Source of the DNA: Chryseobacterium pennipullorum
GTDB lineage: Bacteria > Bacteroidota > Bacteroidia > Flavobacteriales > Weeksellaceae
Direction of reading: 5' to 3'
DNA length: 64,000 bases
Assembly (NCBI RefSeq): GCF_003384725.1
Contig: NZ_QNVV01000007.1
Coordinates: 147,988-211,987 of the forward strand
Shown here: positions 43,471 to 52,568 of the stretch, in pieces
How the letters are laid out: each line of letters begins with the position of its first letter
Numbering within the stretch: position 1 is the stretch's first letter
The notes under the pieces: generated by a model
Told to the model about the DNA's origin: nothing
Databases searched by the model: none
The model's input: only the letters and a program-made list of their open reading frames with translations
Program-made: the position numbers and the translations under genes

Positions 43471-43508
43471 AAATGCCCCTAAAACGTCTGTCTTTTAGGG
43501 GCATTTTT
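43471..43508. terminator. Terminator between serine hydrolase and sdaA
   Basis: A stem of about 12 bp (ATGCCCCTAAAA / TTTTAGGGGCAT) with a short loop and T/A tracts on both sides. It serves two convergent genes. Confidence 0.88.
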
Positions 43509-43532
43509 ATTTTCATAAAAAATATTGAGTTT

Positions 43533-44951
43533 TTAACATTCCGGAACATTTACCGCAATGGCTAATCCACCTTCCGAGGTTTCTTTAAAACGATCACTCA
43601 TCGACTGGGCTGTCTCCCACATGGTCAGGATCACCTCATCAAGAGTCACTTTTGCTTTGGCAGGGTCACTTTCCAGTGCAATATTCGCTGCCGTGATCGC
43701 TTTCATGGCACCCATCGTATTTCTTTCAATACATGGAATTTGTACCAATCCTTTAATCGGGTCACATGTTAAGCCTAAATGATGTTCCATTGCGATTTCT
43801 GCCGCCATCAGTACCTGACCTACAGTTCCTCCAAGGATTTCCGTAAGCCCGGCTGCAGCCATCGCTGAAGACACTCCGATTTCAGCCTGGCAACCTCCCA
43901 TTGCCGCAGAAATTGTTGCATTTTTCTTGAATAATGTACCAATTTCTCCTGCGACAAGCAGGAATCTTACAATATCATCCTCATTGGTAAATGGTGTAAA
44001 TGCCTGAGCATACATCAATACCGCCGGAATTACCCCACTTGCACCATTAGTTGGAGCCGTAATAATTCTTCCGAAACTGGCATTCTCCTCATTTACTGCC
44101 AATGCAAAACAGGCAATCCATTTGTTGATATTCGTAAAGTTTTCTTCAGCATCCACCACCTGCTGAAACCACTCATCTTTATTTTTATATATTTTGTCTC
44201 CTAGCAGTTTTCTGTTGATTCCCGCAGCTCTTCGGGAAACATTCAGGCCACCGGGAAGAATCCCCTCCTTATTGACGCCCTTATAAATGCATTCTTTGAT
44301 CTGCTGCCAGATATATAGAGCTTCCTGTCTCGTCTCTTCCTGAGTTCTCCAGCTTTCCTCATTAATTAAAATTAAATCTGAAATCTTATTAAATCCAAGC
44401 TTTTCGCAATACCTTGCGATATCTGATGCTTTGTGACAAGGGTACAATGTACGAACACACTGCTTTTCAATAGAGTTTTTTTCCTGGCTGGCAATAAACC
44501 CGCCGCCTACAGAATAAAAATCCTGAACAAGTTCGGTTCCGTCCTCAAATACAGCCCTGAAGATCATTCCATTCGGATGGAAATCAAGGCTTTTTTTCAT
44601 ATTTAAAACCAAATGATGCCCGTAAATAAATGGAATTACTTTCTCCCCACCCAGATTAAGGGTTTGAGTCCTTTTGATGTATTCGATTTTCTCATCGATT
44701 TTTGAAGTATTGATGGTCTTAAAATCTTCACCATTCAGACCAAGCATTCCTGCGATATCTGTTCCATGCCCGATTCCCGTTTTAGCGAGTGATCCAAAAA
44801 ACTCAAGAAAAACCTCCTGAACTTCCTCGATGGATCTTTCTCTTTTTATAATTCTGATAAATGCAGCTGCGGCATTCCATGGCCCCATCGTATGCGAACT
44901 GGATGGGCCTATTCCAACTTTAATAATCTCAAAAACCGATATTGATTCCAT
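43533..44951 (-). CDS. sdaA: L-serine ammonia-lyase
   Basis: Iron-sulfur enzyme that deaminates L-serine to pyruvate. 472 residues in one chain, alpha and beta regions fused. The N-terminus is SVFEIIKVGIGPSSSHTMGPW. Cluster cysteines are in GGCQAEIGVSSAMAAAG, LTCDPIKGLVQIPCIERN and the C-terminal NVPEC. Single gene, divergent from the Crp-like regulator. Confidence 0.95.
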   Translation of the reverse strand: MESISVFEIIKVGIGPSSSHTMGPWNAAAAFIRIIKRERSIEEVQEVFLEFFGSLAKTGIGHGTDIAGMLGLNGEDFKTINTSKIDEKIEYIKRTQTLNLGGEKVIPFIYGHHLVLNMKKSLDFHPNGMIFRAVFEDGTELVQDFYSVGGGFIASQEKNSIEKQCVRTLYPCHKASDIARYCEKLGFNKISDLILINEESWRTQEETRQEALYIWQQIKECIYKGVNKEGILPGGLNVSRRAAGINRKLLGDKIYKNKDEWFQQVVDAEENFTNINKWIACFALAVNEENASFGRIITAPTNGASGVIPAVLMYAQAFTPFTNEDDIVRFLLVAGEIGTLFKKNATISAAMGGCQAEIGVSSAMAAAGLTEILGGTVGQVLMAAEIAMEHHLGLTCDPIKGLVQIPCIERNTMGAMKAITAANIALESDPAKAKVTLDEVILTMWETAQSMSDRFKETSEGGLAIAVNVPEC

Positions 44952-45131
44952 AAATGATTCGTCATTTCCTCAAAAGCAAAGATACACGATAAATCTTAAT
45001 AAAAAGCACTGTCGGCCCCCGGAATTATTAAGTGTTGATGTCCTTTGAAATAAATTTATCATCCGTATTTTTGTACATTAGCAGACAGTATTCGTTCTAT
45101 TGGTATACAAGTTATTCTTTATTTATTTTGA

Positions 45132-45710
45132 ATGGAAACATTAATCCAGAGTATATCGCAACATGTCAAATTAAGTCCTGAAGAAATTTCCATTTTTAAA
45201 AGCTTCTGGACGGAAAGAGTGTTGGAAAAAGGAGAATTCCTTCTAAGAAACGGAGATATCTGCCGCCATGACAGTTATATTGTTTCCGGCGTTTTAAAAG
45301 CATTCTGTATCAATTCTGAAAATGGAAACGAAGAAATTCTTTTTCTAGCCATTGACCAATGGTGGGCCACGGACATTTTAAGTTTTTCCCAACAGAAAGT
45401 GTCCATCTACAACATTCAGGCATTGGAAAAGACGAGACTTTTGCAAATCAGCCACCATTCGTTTCAAAAAATGCTGCAGGAAATTCCAGCTATGGAAAGA
45501 TACTTCAGGATCATCCTCGAAAGCTATTTGGGAACAATGGAGAAGAGAATTGTACTGAATCATATGTACAAAGCCGAGCAGAAATATTATCATTTCCTCG
45601 AAACCTATCCCGGTATAGCCTCCCGGGTTCCCCAATATCTGATTGCTTCCTATTTGGGAATCTCTCCTGAATTTATCAGCAGAATACGAAAAAAAAATAA
45701 ATCCTCTTGA
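45132..45710 (+). CDS. Crp/Fnr-family transcriptional regulator
   Basis: 192 residues. The cyclic nucleotide-binding-like domain (about 1-120) contains VLEKGEFLLRNGDICRHDSYIVSGVLKAF. A helix-turn-helix closes the protein (RVPQYLIASYLGISPEFISRIRKK). This is the short flavobacterial Crp-like type with no recognisable cAMP-binding arginine signature. It lies 58 bp upstream of an oxidoreductase gene that it may control. Confidence 0.88.
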   Translation: METLIQSISQHVKLSPEEISIFKSFWTERVLEKGEFLLRNGDICRHDSYIVSGVLKAFCINSENGNEEILFLAIDQWWATDILSFSQQKVSIYNIQALEKTRLLQISHHSFQKMLQEIPAMERYFRIILESYLGTMEKRIVLNHMYKAEQKYYHFLETYPGIASRVPQYLIASYLGISPEFISRIRKKNKSS

Positions 45711-45768
45711 ACCAGATCAATTTTTTCTACATACTTTATCAGGATTTTTGTTGATATAAATCATAACA

Positions 45769-46392
45769 ATGAAAATATTGATCATTAATTCAAGCGTAAG
45801 AAACGAAAGATCTTACAGCAGAAAACTTACCCGTCTTTTCGAAGAAAACTGGAAAACAAAATACCCGCTCGATACATTTACCTACAGAGAAGCCGGCATT
45901 GACAGTGTTCCCAATATTGATGAAGCCTGGATTGCAGGAGCATTTAAAAAACCCTCGGACAGAACAGAAGAAAACAAAAAAACATTACAGCTGAGTGATG
46001 AACTCGTCAATGAACTCCGGGACCATGATCTCTACGTCATTGGTACTCCCATGTACAACTGGTCTATCCCAAGCGGATTAAAAGCTTATATTGATCAGGT
46101 GATGAGGATTAATGAGACCTGGAAATTCAGATCCGGAACGCCAGACGGCGATTACGTAGGCCTTCTTGATCATAAAAAAGCATTTATCCTGTCAACCCGT
46201 GGAGATACCGGATATGGCGAAAACGAGAAAAACGGATCCGTTAATTTTCAAACCACGTACCTGAAGCATATTCTCGGAATTATGGGGGTTCGCGATGTCA
46301 CGATCTTTTCATTAGATAATGAAGAGTTTGGAGGTGAAATTTTTGAAAAGTCAAAAAATAAAATTTTCAATGCCATCCATTCTATTGAATAA
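45769..46392 (+). CDS. FMN-dependent NAD(P)H oxidoreductase (azoreductase-like)
   Basis: 207-residue flavodoxin-fold enzyme. The FMN phosphate loop is at the start (INSSVRNERSYSRKLT). The middle segment VIGTPMYNWSIPSGLKAYIDQVMR is typical of AzoR/NQO-type quinone reductases. Probably reduces quinones or related compounds with two electrons. It follows the Crp-like gene in the same direction. Confidence 0.88.
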   Translation: MKILIINSSVRNERSYSRKLTRLFEENWKTKYPLDTFTYREAGIDSVPNIDEAWIAGAFKKPSDRTEENKKTLQLSDELVNELRDHDLYVIGTPMYNWSIPSGLKAYIDQVMRINETWKFRSGTPDGDYVGLLDHKKAFILSTRGDTGYGENEKNGSVNFQTTYLKHILGIMGVRDVTIFSLDNEEFGGEIFEKSKNKIFNAIHSIE

Positions 46393-46481
46393 TTCTCAAA
46401 AGAGTCTGTTTCATCCGGGTATTATTTATCTGGGCATTGTGTCTACGGTCGTTAGCCAATGCCCTTTTTCCTGTTTTTTCA

Positions 46482-47825
46482 TCACCTGAAACTTTCCTGG
46501 TGTTGGGAGAGGTCGAGCCCTGTATTTTCAGACTCTTCTGAAACCCTGAGGGTAATGATAGAATCTGTAATCTTGTACAAAAGAAGGGAACCGAAAAATG
46601 TAAAAACAGAAACCAGAAATAATGCAGCCATATGGTGGAGGAAGACCTCAACGCCCCCGTGAAGCAGGCTGGCATTTTCACCATGCGCGAAAACAGCGGT
46701 CAGGATCATTCCCATAATGCCTCCTACCCCGTGACAGGCAAAAACATCCAGCGTATCATCTATTTTCTTTAAAGGTTTTAGATTAAGCATCGTATTGGAA
46801 ACTATCGCTGTAACAAATCCTATAAACAGACTTTCCTGTATATTGACAAACCCACAACCCGGAGTAATAGCCACCAGACCGACCACCGCTCCAATACAGG
46901 CTCCCAAAGCAGAAATGCTTCGTCCGTTGATCCTGTCAAAAAAGATCCACGTCATCATCGCAGACGCCGATGCAATAGTGGTTGTACCAAACGCTGTGGC
47001 AGCAGAAGCAGAAGCACTGAGTGCCGACCCGGCATTGAATCCGAACCAACCAAACCAAAGCATGCCTGTTCCTAAAAGTACATATGGAATATTCGACGGC
47101 TCATGATGGGGATTTTTCCTCCTTCCAACTACCAATGCACCTGCCAGAGCTGCAAAACCAGCGCTCATATGGACAACAGTTCCCCCTGCAAAGTCTTTCA
47201 CACCAAAATATTTGTTCAGAAGACCTTCCGGATGCCATACCATATGACAAAGTGGAGTGTAGATGAAAATACAGAAAAGAACAATAAACAAAAGATAGGA
47301 AATAAAACGAACCCTCTCAGCAAAGGATCCAGTAATAATAGCAGGTGTAATCACTGCAAACTTCATCTGAAAAAGAGCGAAAAGTATAAAGGGAATGGTA
47401 GAAGCCATCTGATGATGAGGTAAAGCTCCCACTCCGTTAAAAAAAGGATAACTGAAAGGATTACCTATGATCCCGTAATGAACTCCATGGAGACTGAATC
47501 CCAGCGACTCGCCAAAGGAAAGGGAGAATCCGATCACCACCCATACTATAGAAATAACCCCTAATGCTATAAAACTCTGTAACATGGTAGAGATTACATT
47601 TTTCTTGCCCACCATCCCACCATAGAAAAACGAAAGGCCGGGCGTCATCAGCAGCACAAGGCCTGCCGCTGCCAGAATCCAGGCTACATCAGCTCCAACA
47701 ATCTTATCTTCACTGAGAAAATCAGCGCTGTTCATTCTGTCTGGATCAGGATTCCAAAAAAGCCCCCCTACAGCGACAACCGTAATAATTACAAATGAAA
47801 CGATCCATTTAAATCCTATTTTCAT
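46482..47825 (-). CDS. amt: Ammonium transporter
   Basis: Integral membrane ammonium channel of the Amt family. 447 residues with about 11-12 hydrophobic segments. The N-terminal part includes a leader-like helix (FKWIVSFVIITVVAVGGLFW). Family motifs: DVAWILAAAGLVLLMTPGLSFFYGGMV, GTVVHMSAGFAALAGALVVG, and the twin-His region FACHGVGGIMGMI. No glnK follows, unlike the usual arrangement. Confidence 0.93.
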   Translation of the reverse strand: MKIGFKWIVSFVIITVVAVGGLFWNPDPDRMNSADFLSEDKIVGADVAWILAAAGLVLLMTPGLSFFYGGMVGKKNVISTMLQSFIALGVISIVWVVIGFSLSFGESLGFSLHGVHYGIIGNPFSYPFFNGVGALPHHQMASTIPFILFALFQMKFAVITPAIITGSFAERVRFISYLLFIVLFCIFIYTPLCHMVWHPEGLLNKYFGVKDFAGGTVVHMSAGFAALAGALVVGRRKNPHHEPSNIPYVLLGTGMLWFGWFGFNAGSALSASASAATAFGTTTIASASAMMTWIFFDRINGRSISALGACIGAVVGLVAITPGCGFVNIQESLFIGFVTAIVSNTMLNLKPLKKIDDTLDVFACHGVGGIMGMILTAVFAHGENASLLHGGVEVFLHHMAALFLVSVFTFFGSLLLYKITDSIITLRVSEESENTGLDLSQHQESFR

Positions 47826-47912
47826 GAAATTTTTATTTAACCCCCATCAAATTTAGGGATTAATTCCATAAAAACATTATTTTAAACAAGCACACCCACT
47901 AAAAAATGCTAT

Positions 47913-48575
47913 TCATGGCGTAATAATGACATCTTCACAAAATACTTCATTTAATATCTTAGAGACTTCTTTGGATTTTGTGGCGGGGAAAAGATGGGTT
48001 CCGCCTTTTATAATATAATCCGGTTTCGAATAGCGGACCGGGAAAACAATATCTTTATCGCCCAGGATCTGAATGACATTGGGATTCTCTTCGAATTTCC
48101 ATTCGGAAACCTTTTCAACGGACCACTTCAGGTAATAAGGATCCCGGACCTTAAAGTACTGAAGTAATTTGGGATTTTTGGGGTCAAAAAGTTTTCGGAC
48201 CAACGCATATACGGAAGCGGCTCTCGTATTGAACAGGCCGACAGGCAGTATTCGCGGTATTTTCGTAACCTCACCGGTTTTTATAAACCTTGATTTTTCT
48301 TTATCCGATTTTATACTGCCCAGTATTACTACCTTCTCTGCAGGCTTCAGTACATTGATCTCCTGCACCATGATTCCCCCAAAAGAATAACCTAATAGAC
48401 AGAACGGTTCAGAAGTGTCTATTTTTTCAGACATTCTTTGCACATAATCATGAAAAGCCTCATTGTGCTTCGGGATAAGCCAATCTATAAAAATCACTTC
48501 GCAGTTTTTGGGAAACTCAATTCTTTCAAGGACTTTAAAGTCTGCTCCCAGACCGCTGACCACATAAATTTTCAT
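47913..48575 (-). CDS. Alpha/beta hydrolase
   Basis: 220 residues. The nucleophile elbow is GYSFGGIMVQ (Ser in G-x-S-x-G), and the final His is probably in GGTHLFPATK. The start MKIYVVSGLGADFKVLERIEFP is typical of small intracellular alpha/beta hydrolases. Substrate unknown. Confidence 0.85.
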   Translation of the reverse strand: MKIYVVSGLGADFKVLERIEFPKNCEVIFIDWLIPKHNEAFHDYVQRMSEKIDTSEPFCLLGYSFGGIMVQEINVLKPAEKVVILGSIKSDKEKSRFIKTGEVTKIPRILPVGLFNTRAASVYALVRKLFDPKNPKLLQYFKVRDPYYLKWSVEKVSEWKFEENPNVIQILGDKDIVFPVRYSKPDYIIKGGTHLFPATKSKEVSKILNEVFCEDVIITP

Positions 48576-48648
48576 ACCTACTAATTTATAAAAAATACAG
48601 AAAAGGGACTATTAAAATTAAATAATGATCTTCTTATCACTCCAACAA

Positions 48649-48677
48649 AAAAAGAGCACCTCGACGAGCTGCTCTTT
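48649..48677 (-). terminator. Terminator after the first YceI gene
   Basis: AAAGAGCA / TGCTCTTT arms with an inner CTCG/CGAG pairing. A tract on the plus strand upstream. It lies just downstream of the YceI gene at 48701. Confidence 0.8.
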
Positions 48678-48700
48678 ACTATATCAGAAGGATGTTCTCC

Positions 48701-49330
48701 TTATTTTTTCTTTTTTACAGGAACCCTGTTATCGTTATCCAATTTTTCTGTGGATACTTTGAACTGAATGTCCATTTCATTTTTAATGAAATAGTCTTTC
48801 AGTGACGACTGATAGAATACTTTAAAGTCTCTTCTGTTCAGAGAGAACTTCGCAGACTCGATCACTACTGTAAACTGAGTAACATATACATTGGCCGGGA
48901 AAGAAATTGTTTTTCTCACTCCTTTTATGGTAAGATCTCCGTATACGGTAGAATTGTATTCGCTGTTGGCCAAAGGAATAATTTTAGTTAAATGGAATTT
49001 GGCAACCGGGAATTTTTTTACTTCAAAGAAATTTGTGCTTTTAAGGTCATTGGTCAGTTTGATCTGATCCTCATCAGAAACATCTCCGGCCATCATACTT
49101 CTCATATCTATCACAAACTCTCCGTCTACCAAAACAGTGTGGTCAAAGTTGAATTTTCCACTCTTCAGCTTTACCGTTCCTGAATGGGAAGAAGCTTCAG
49201 TTTTCACAACCTTATATCCCCACCATCTGATCTCCGATGAAGTCACTTTTGAAACTTTATCAAATTTCCTTTGAGCAGAAACAAATGATATACTTGCGCA
49301 CACCATAGCAAACAATAGTAATCTTTTCAT
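48701..49330 (-). CDS. YceI family periplasmic protein (paralogue 1)
   Basis: 209 residues with a signal peptide (MKRLLLFAMVCASISFVSA). The YceI lipocalin-like barrel includes SSHSGTVKLKSGKF, GEFVIDMRSM, FFEVKKFPVAKFHLT and YGDLTIKGVRKTISFPANV. YceI proteins bind long-chain isoprenoids or similar lipids. A second YceI gene lies just upstream, similar in every motif, so the pair is a tandem duplication. Confidence 0.92.
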   Translation of the reverse strand: MKRLLLFAMVCASISFVSAQRKFDKVSKVTSSEIRWWGYKVVKTEASSHSGTVKLKSGKFNFDHTVLVDGEFVIDMRSMMAGDVSDEDQIKLTNDLKSTNFFEVKKFPVAKFHLTKIIPLANSEYNSTVYGDLTIKGVRKTISFPANVYVTQFTVVIESAKFSLNRRDFKVFYQSSLKDYFIKNEMDIQFKVSTEKLDNDNRVPVKKKK

Positions 49331-49359
49331 TCTTTTTTATTTACAATTCAACAAAAATA

Positions 49360-49388
49360 AAAAAAAGTGTAGAACTTCTACACTTTTA
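49360..49388 (-). terminator. Terminator after the second YceI gene
   Basis: 12-bp stem AAAAGTGTAGAA / TTCTACACTTTT with a one-base loop region, A tract on the plus strand. It separates the two YceI genes into separate units. Confidence 0.82.
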
Positions 49389-49408
49389 ATAATCTTTTTT
49401 TGATTAAT

Positions 49409-49975
49409 TTATTGAGCAGTCACCTTTATAAGCATATCAATATCATCTTTCACAAAAACATCCTGCATGGAAGACTTGTAAGCGACATCAAATTTCTGTC
49501 TGTCGAAAGAAAATTTGTTGGATACCAGACTTACCACTCCTTTGCTGTAAGAAATTTTGGCAGGAAAAGAAACCTGATTTGTTTTTCCTTTTACCGTAAG
49601 ATTTCCTGTTACCAGAGAGCTGTAGATCTTATCGTTGTTTTTCTTTACTCCAGTAATTTTGAAATTCGCAGTCGGGAATTTTTCAACTTCAAAGAAGTCA
49701 CCGTTTTTAAGGTGTCCGTTCAGTTTCTGCTGGTATTCTCCTGAAAGGTCTGTAGCGTTGATGGAAGTCATATCCAGTACAAAGTTCCCTCCTACCAGTT
49801 GATTTCCTTTCATCACCATATCTCCGGACTTCACTTTTACCGTTCCGTCATGAGAGCTGGCCTCAGATTTTGCAACTTTATATCCCCACCAGTGAACATC
49901 AGAAGCAACTACTTTTTTTGACTGTCCGAAAGCTAAACCACCAGCTAATACTGCTAATAAAAATATTTTTTTCAT
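49409..49975 (-). CDS. YceI family periplasmic protein (paralogue 2)
   Basis: 188 residues with a signal peptide (MKKIFLLAVLAGGLAFGQ). Barrel motifs parallel those of the neighbour: HWWGYKVAKSEASSHDGTVKVKSG, FVLDMTSINATDLSGEYQQKL, FFEVEKFPTANFKIT and GNLTVKGKTNQVSFPAKI. Probably binds a hydrophobic ligand in the periplasm. Confidence 0.92.
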   Translation of the reverse strand: MKKIFLLAVLAGGLAFGQSKKVVASDVHWWGYKVAKSEASSHDGTVKVKSGDMVMKGNQLVGGNFVLDMTSINATDLSGEYQQKLNGHLKNGDFFEVEKFPTANFKITGVKKNNDKIYSSLVTGNLTVKGKTNQVSFPAKISYSKGVVSLVSNKFSFDRQKFDVAYKSSMQDVFVKDDIDMLIKVTAQ

Positions 49976-50086
49976 TGAATAGAATTGTTTACTTATTTAC
50001 TCCTGCAAATGTAGCCATCTTATTCAATAGATGCTGTTGATGTATATCAAGAAATTCAATTATTTTTATGAATAATATCATCCCAT

Positions 50087-50112
50087 AAAAAAACTCCGAA
50101 TTTCTTCGGAGC
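50087..50112 (-). terminator. Terminator of the glucokinase gene
   Basis: CTCCGAA / TTCGGAG stem with a TTTC loop and an A tract on the plus side. Confidence 0.85.
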
Positions 50113-50120
50113 CCGTATTT

Positions 50121-51167
50121 TTAATCCTGATAGTAGGCCGTATACAGTGCCATACCTTTTAATGCAGTATGATTTTGCTTGACCAGATAAATAGGTATAT
50201 TTCTTAGCATATCTTCCATTTTATCACTGATCTTGAATTTTTCATAGAATTTAGCCTTATCGATGTATTCTCTTATCATCTGAGGAATATCTCCCGCGAT
50301 CAGTAAGCCACCGGTAGCTTTCACTTTTAAGGTCAGGTTATTCGCCTCTCTGGCCAGGAACTCCAGGAAAGTATCTAATGCAATTCTGCAGATCATCACA
50401 TTCTCTTCCATGGCAGCCTTATAGAGCTCTTCTACAAAATCACCCTGTGCAAGACGCTCCCCAAGCCATTCCGGCTCCGGATGTCTTTTCACATCCCTCA
50501 GGAATCGGTAAATATTGAAGAGACCACTTTTGGAAAGAACATTTTCCCAGCTTACGATACCATAGATATTGTTCAGAAACTGGTAAAACTCAACTTCCAC
50601 ATTCGTTCTTGGTGAAAACTCAGAATGTCCGCCCTCTGTTGCAAAAGGCCTCAGGTATTTTCCGTCAAAGAAATATCCTGCTTCTCCAAGCCCGTTCCCC
50701 GGTGCAAGAATAGCAACATTTCCTTTTTCAAGATGGCCGCTTGTATAGATCGCTTCAAGATCATCATCTTCAAGAAGAGCCATTCCGTAGGCGGAAGCTT
50801 CAAGGTCATTCAGCATTTCTACCTTTTCGAAGCCGAAATCTCTGGCATATTCTTCAACATCTAAACTCCATCCCAATCTTGCCGGGCTGCTTTTCCCGTC
50901 AAGTACCGGTCCCGGCACTGCCATACCCAGCCGCTGTACGCCGGTGAGCTGATTATCCTCGATAAACTTTTTCAAAATATCTGAAAAAGAAGTATATTCT
51001 TTTGTAGAATATGTATTTTTTACTTTTATCTCAAGGCCTCTGTTAGCAGAAACAAAATAGCCTAAGATGGTTATATCTTCACGGAGACTGGCTCCGATGA
51101 TAGAAACATTATTATTGCTGTTCTCTACTCCTGGTAAATACAGTGGAAACTTTGGATTCAGAATCAT
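50121..51167 (-). CDS. glk: Glucokinase
   Basis: Phosphorylates glucose with ATP. 348 residues from the ATG at 51167, which is preferred over 51236: the extra 23 residues look unlike the family, and the promoter-like TATATTTG (plus 51183-51190) would lie inside them. Motifs: the phosphate loop region ISIIGASLREDI, VPGPVLDGKSS, the catalytic MLNDLEASAYG, APGNGLGEAGYF and TEGGHSEFSPR (zinc-less Glk type). Confidence 0.9.
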   Translation of the reverse strand: MILNPKFPLYLPGVENSNNNVSIIGASLREDITILGYFVSANRGLEIKVKNTYSTKEYTSFSDILKKFIEDNQLTGVQRLGMAVPGPVLDGKSSPARLGWSLDVEEYARDFGFEKVEMLNDLEASAYGMALLEDDDLEAIYTSGHLEKGNVAILAPGNGLGEAGYFFDGKYLRPFATEGGHSEFSPRTNVEVEFYQFLNNIYGIVSWENVLSKSGLFNIYRFLRDVKRHPEPEWLGERLAQGDFVEELYKAAMEENVMICRIALDTFLEFLAREANNLTLKVKATGGLLIAGDIPQMIREYIDKAKFYEKFKISDKMEDMLRNIPIYLVKQNHTALKGMALYTAYYQD

Positions 51168-51283
51168 AACCTCAAATTTTATCAAATATAATAATAGTTT
51201 TCGTAAATCCTGCACGGAACGAAAAAACCTTTTCACTTTCGTAAAAAGGTTTTGATTAATAAATGTTTATATATTAAATCTAA

Positions 51284-51847
51284 CTACTTTCCTAATGGAA
51301 TATTATAACCGAATCCTACACCGATATTCCCCACATTATACTCTTGTCCTGCTAAATCTCCTTTATCTCCTACAAAAACCTTTTGGTATTGTACAAAGAA
51401 GTTCCAGTCTCTGTTGTGGTATCCGATCTCCGGCTTAAGGTAAAAACCTCCGCTTGCTCTCTCTACATTGGTATTGGAAGCTACCTGCTTATCTCCAACA
51501 AGGAATCCATATCCTAAGTCAGTTCCGAAATAGAAACCGGTTTGTTTTGGATAAATTCTTATTAAAGCTGCTACAGGAACTACTCCTACATCATTGTTTT
51601 TATAACCGTTGTTCTCTTTTCCGAAATAATGAGTATATCCTGATGCAATACCTAATCCAAATCCAGGAGTAATCAGGTTTTGGTACGCTACATCTACCCC
51701 AACGGCAGCAGAAAGGTTATCTGAAGGAACTGCTAAACCAACATTTGCGCCAACTTTGATCATATTATTCATTTGTGAACTTTGTGCGCTTGCGACTCCT
51801 GCTGTTAAAATTCCAGCGAGTACTATTGCTTGTTTAAACATTTTCAT
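51284..51847 (-). CDS. Outer-membrane beta-barrel protein
   Basis: 187 residues with a signal peptide (MKMFKQAIVLAGILTAGVASAQ). Alternating strands, rich in Gly and aromatic residues, end in GNIGVGFGYNIPLGK. Fits the small OmpX/OmpA-like barrel class. Function unknown. Confidence 0.85.
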   Translation of the reverse strand: MKMFKQAIVLAGILTAGVASAQSSQMNNMIKVGANVGLAVPSDNLSAAVGVDVAYQNLITPGFGLGIASGYTHYFGKENNGYKNNDVGVVPVAALIRIYPKQTGFYFGTDLGYGFLVGDKQVASNTNVERASGGFYLKPEIGYHNRDWNFFVQYQKVFVGDKGDLAGQEYNVGNIGVGFGYNIPLGK

Positions 51848-52280
51848 AACTCTAATTTTTTAATTTTACTACACAATAGGATGTAAAAATCGTGCCAAGC
51901 TAAGCGTCTCTGCTGCTTTTAACTTGAAACATCAGCACAACACAATGATTATCAATGTATTATTTTATGTTAAAATTTAAATACTTGTTTAACAAAATTT
52001 ATAAAAATATATCTTAAAATTGAAGTGAAGAAACGGATTTCTTATGGAAATACTGACAGTTTCCAACAGAACATCATTATATTCTTCAGCCAATGTAATG
52101 TTCAACTTTGTGCAAAAGAAAAGACATCTAAATTTTTGATTTCGTTTTTAAGGATAGACCTGTAAAACCTTTAGGGTATCATGGTCGCTTGTCAAAAAAT
52201 GATAACGAAGTAAATTACAGGAAATGTAAAATCACCTGGAGGATCGTGAACATTAACAAATTTTTGACAGGCGGCAATAA
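51848..52280. other. Intergenic stretch without recognised features
   Basis: About 430 bp of AT-rich sequence between the barrel gene and the small gene at 52347. No open frame, RNA gene or strong hairpin was seen. The barrel gene's promoter should lie here. Confidence 0.5.
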
Positions 52281-52314
52281 AAAAGAGACTGGTCATTGGA
52301 AGACAGTCTCTTTT
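52281..52314 (-). terminator. Terminator of the 45-aa gene
   Basis: 11-bp stem AAAAGAGACTG / CAGTCTCTTTT with a 12-nt loop; flanking A and T tracts work in either direction. Confidence 0.82.
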
Positions 52315-52346
52315 TCAATAATTTCAAATTTTAACTACTTTACCTT

Positions 52347-52484
52347 TTAAGCAGTAATCTGCTTAGGCTCTTTCTCTTTCTGATCTTCTTTTTTATCAAG
52401 TTTCTCAGATATTTTTTTAACGATATATTCTATCGCTAAAGGGGCTATAATTGCAATTAATGCTTTAAATATTCTTGATTTCAT
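52347..52484 (-). CDS. Small amphipathic/membrane protein (45 aa)
   Basis: A 45-codon frame from the ATG at 52484 to the TAA at 52347-52349. It begins MKSRIFKALIAIIAPLAIEY, a hydrophobic helix that could insert in or lie on the membrane. The tail is strongly charged (KKISEKLDKKEDQKEKEPK). A strong terminator 33 bp downstream supports expression. No family recognised. Confidence 0.65.
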   Translation of the reverse strand: MKSRIFKALIAIIAPLAIEYIVKKISEKLDKKEDQKEKEPKQITA

Positions 52485-52568
52485 AGTGTGACTTTGTACT
52501 TTATTAATACAATTTCCAAGCCAAGATAAAAATGATCAATAATTTTTTTACCTGTTGAAGCACTTAGA

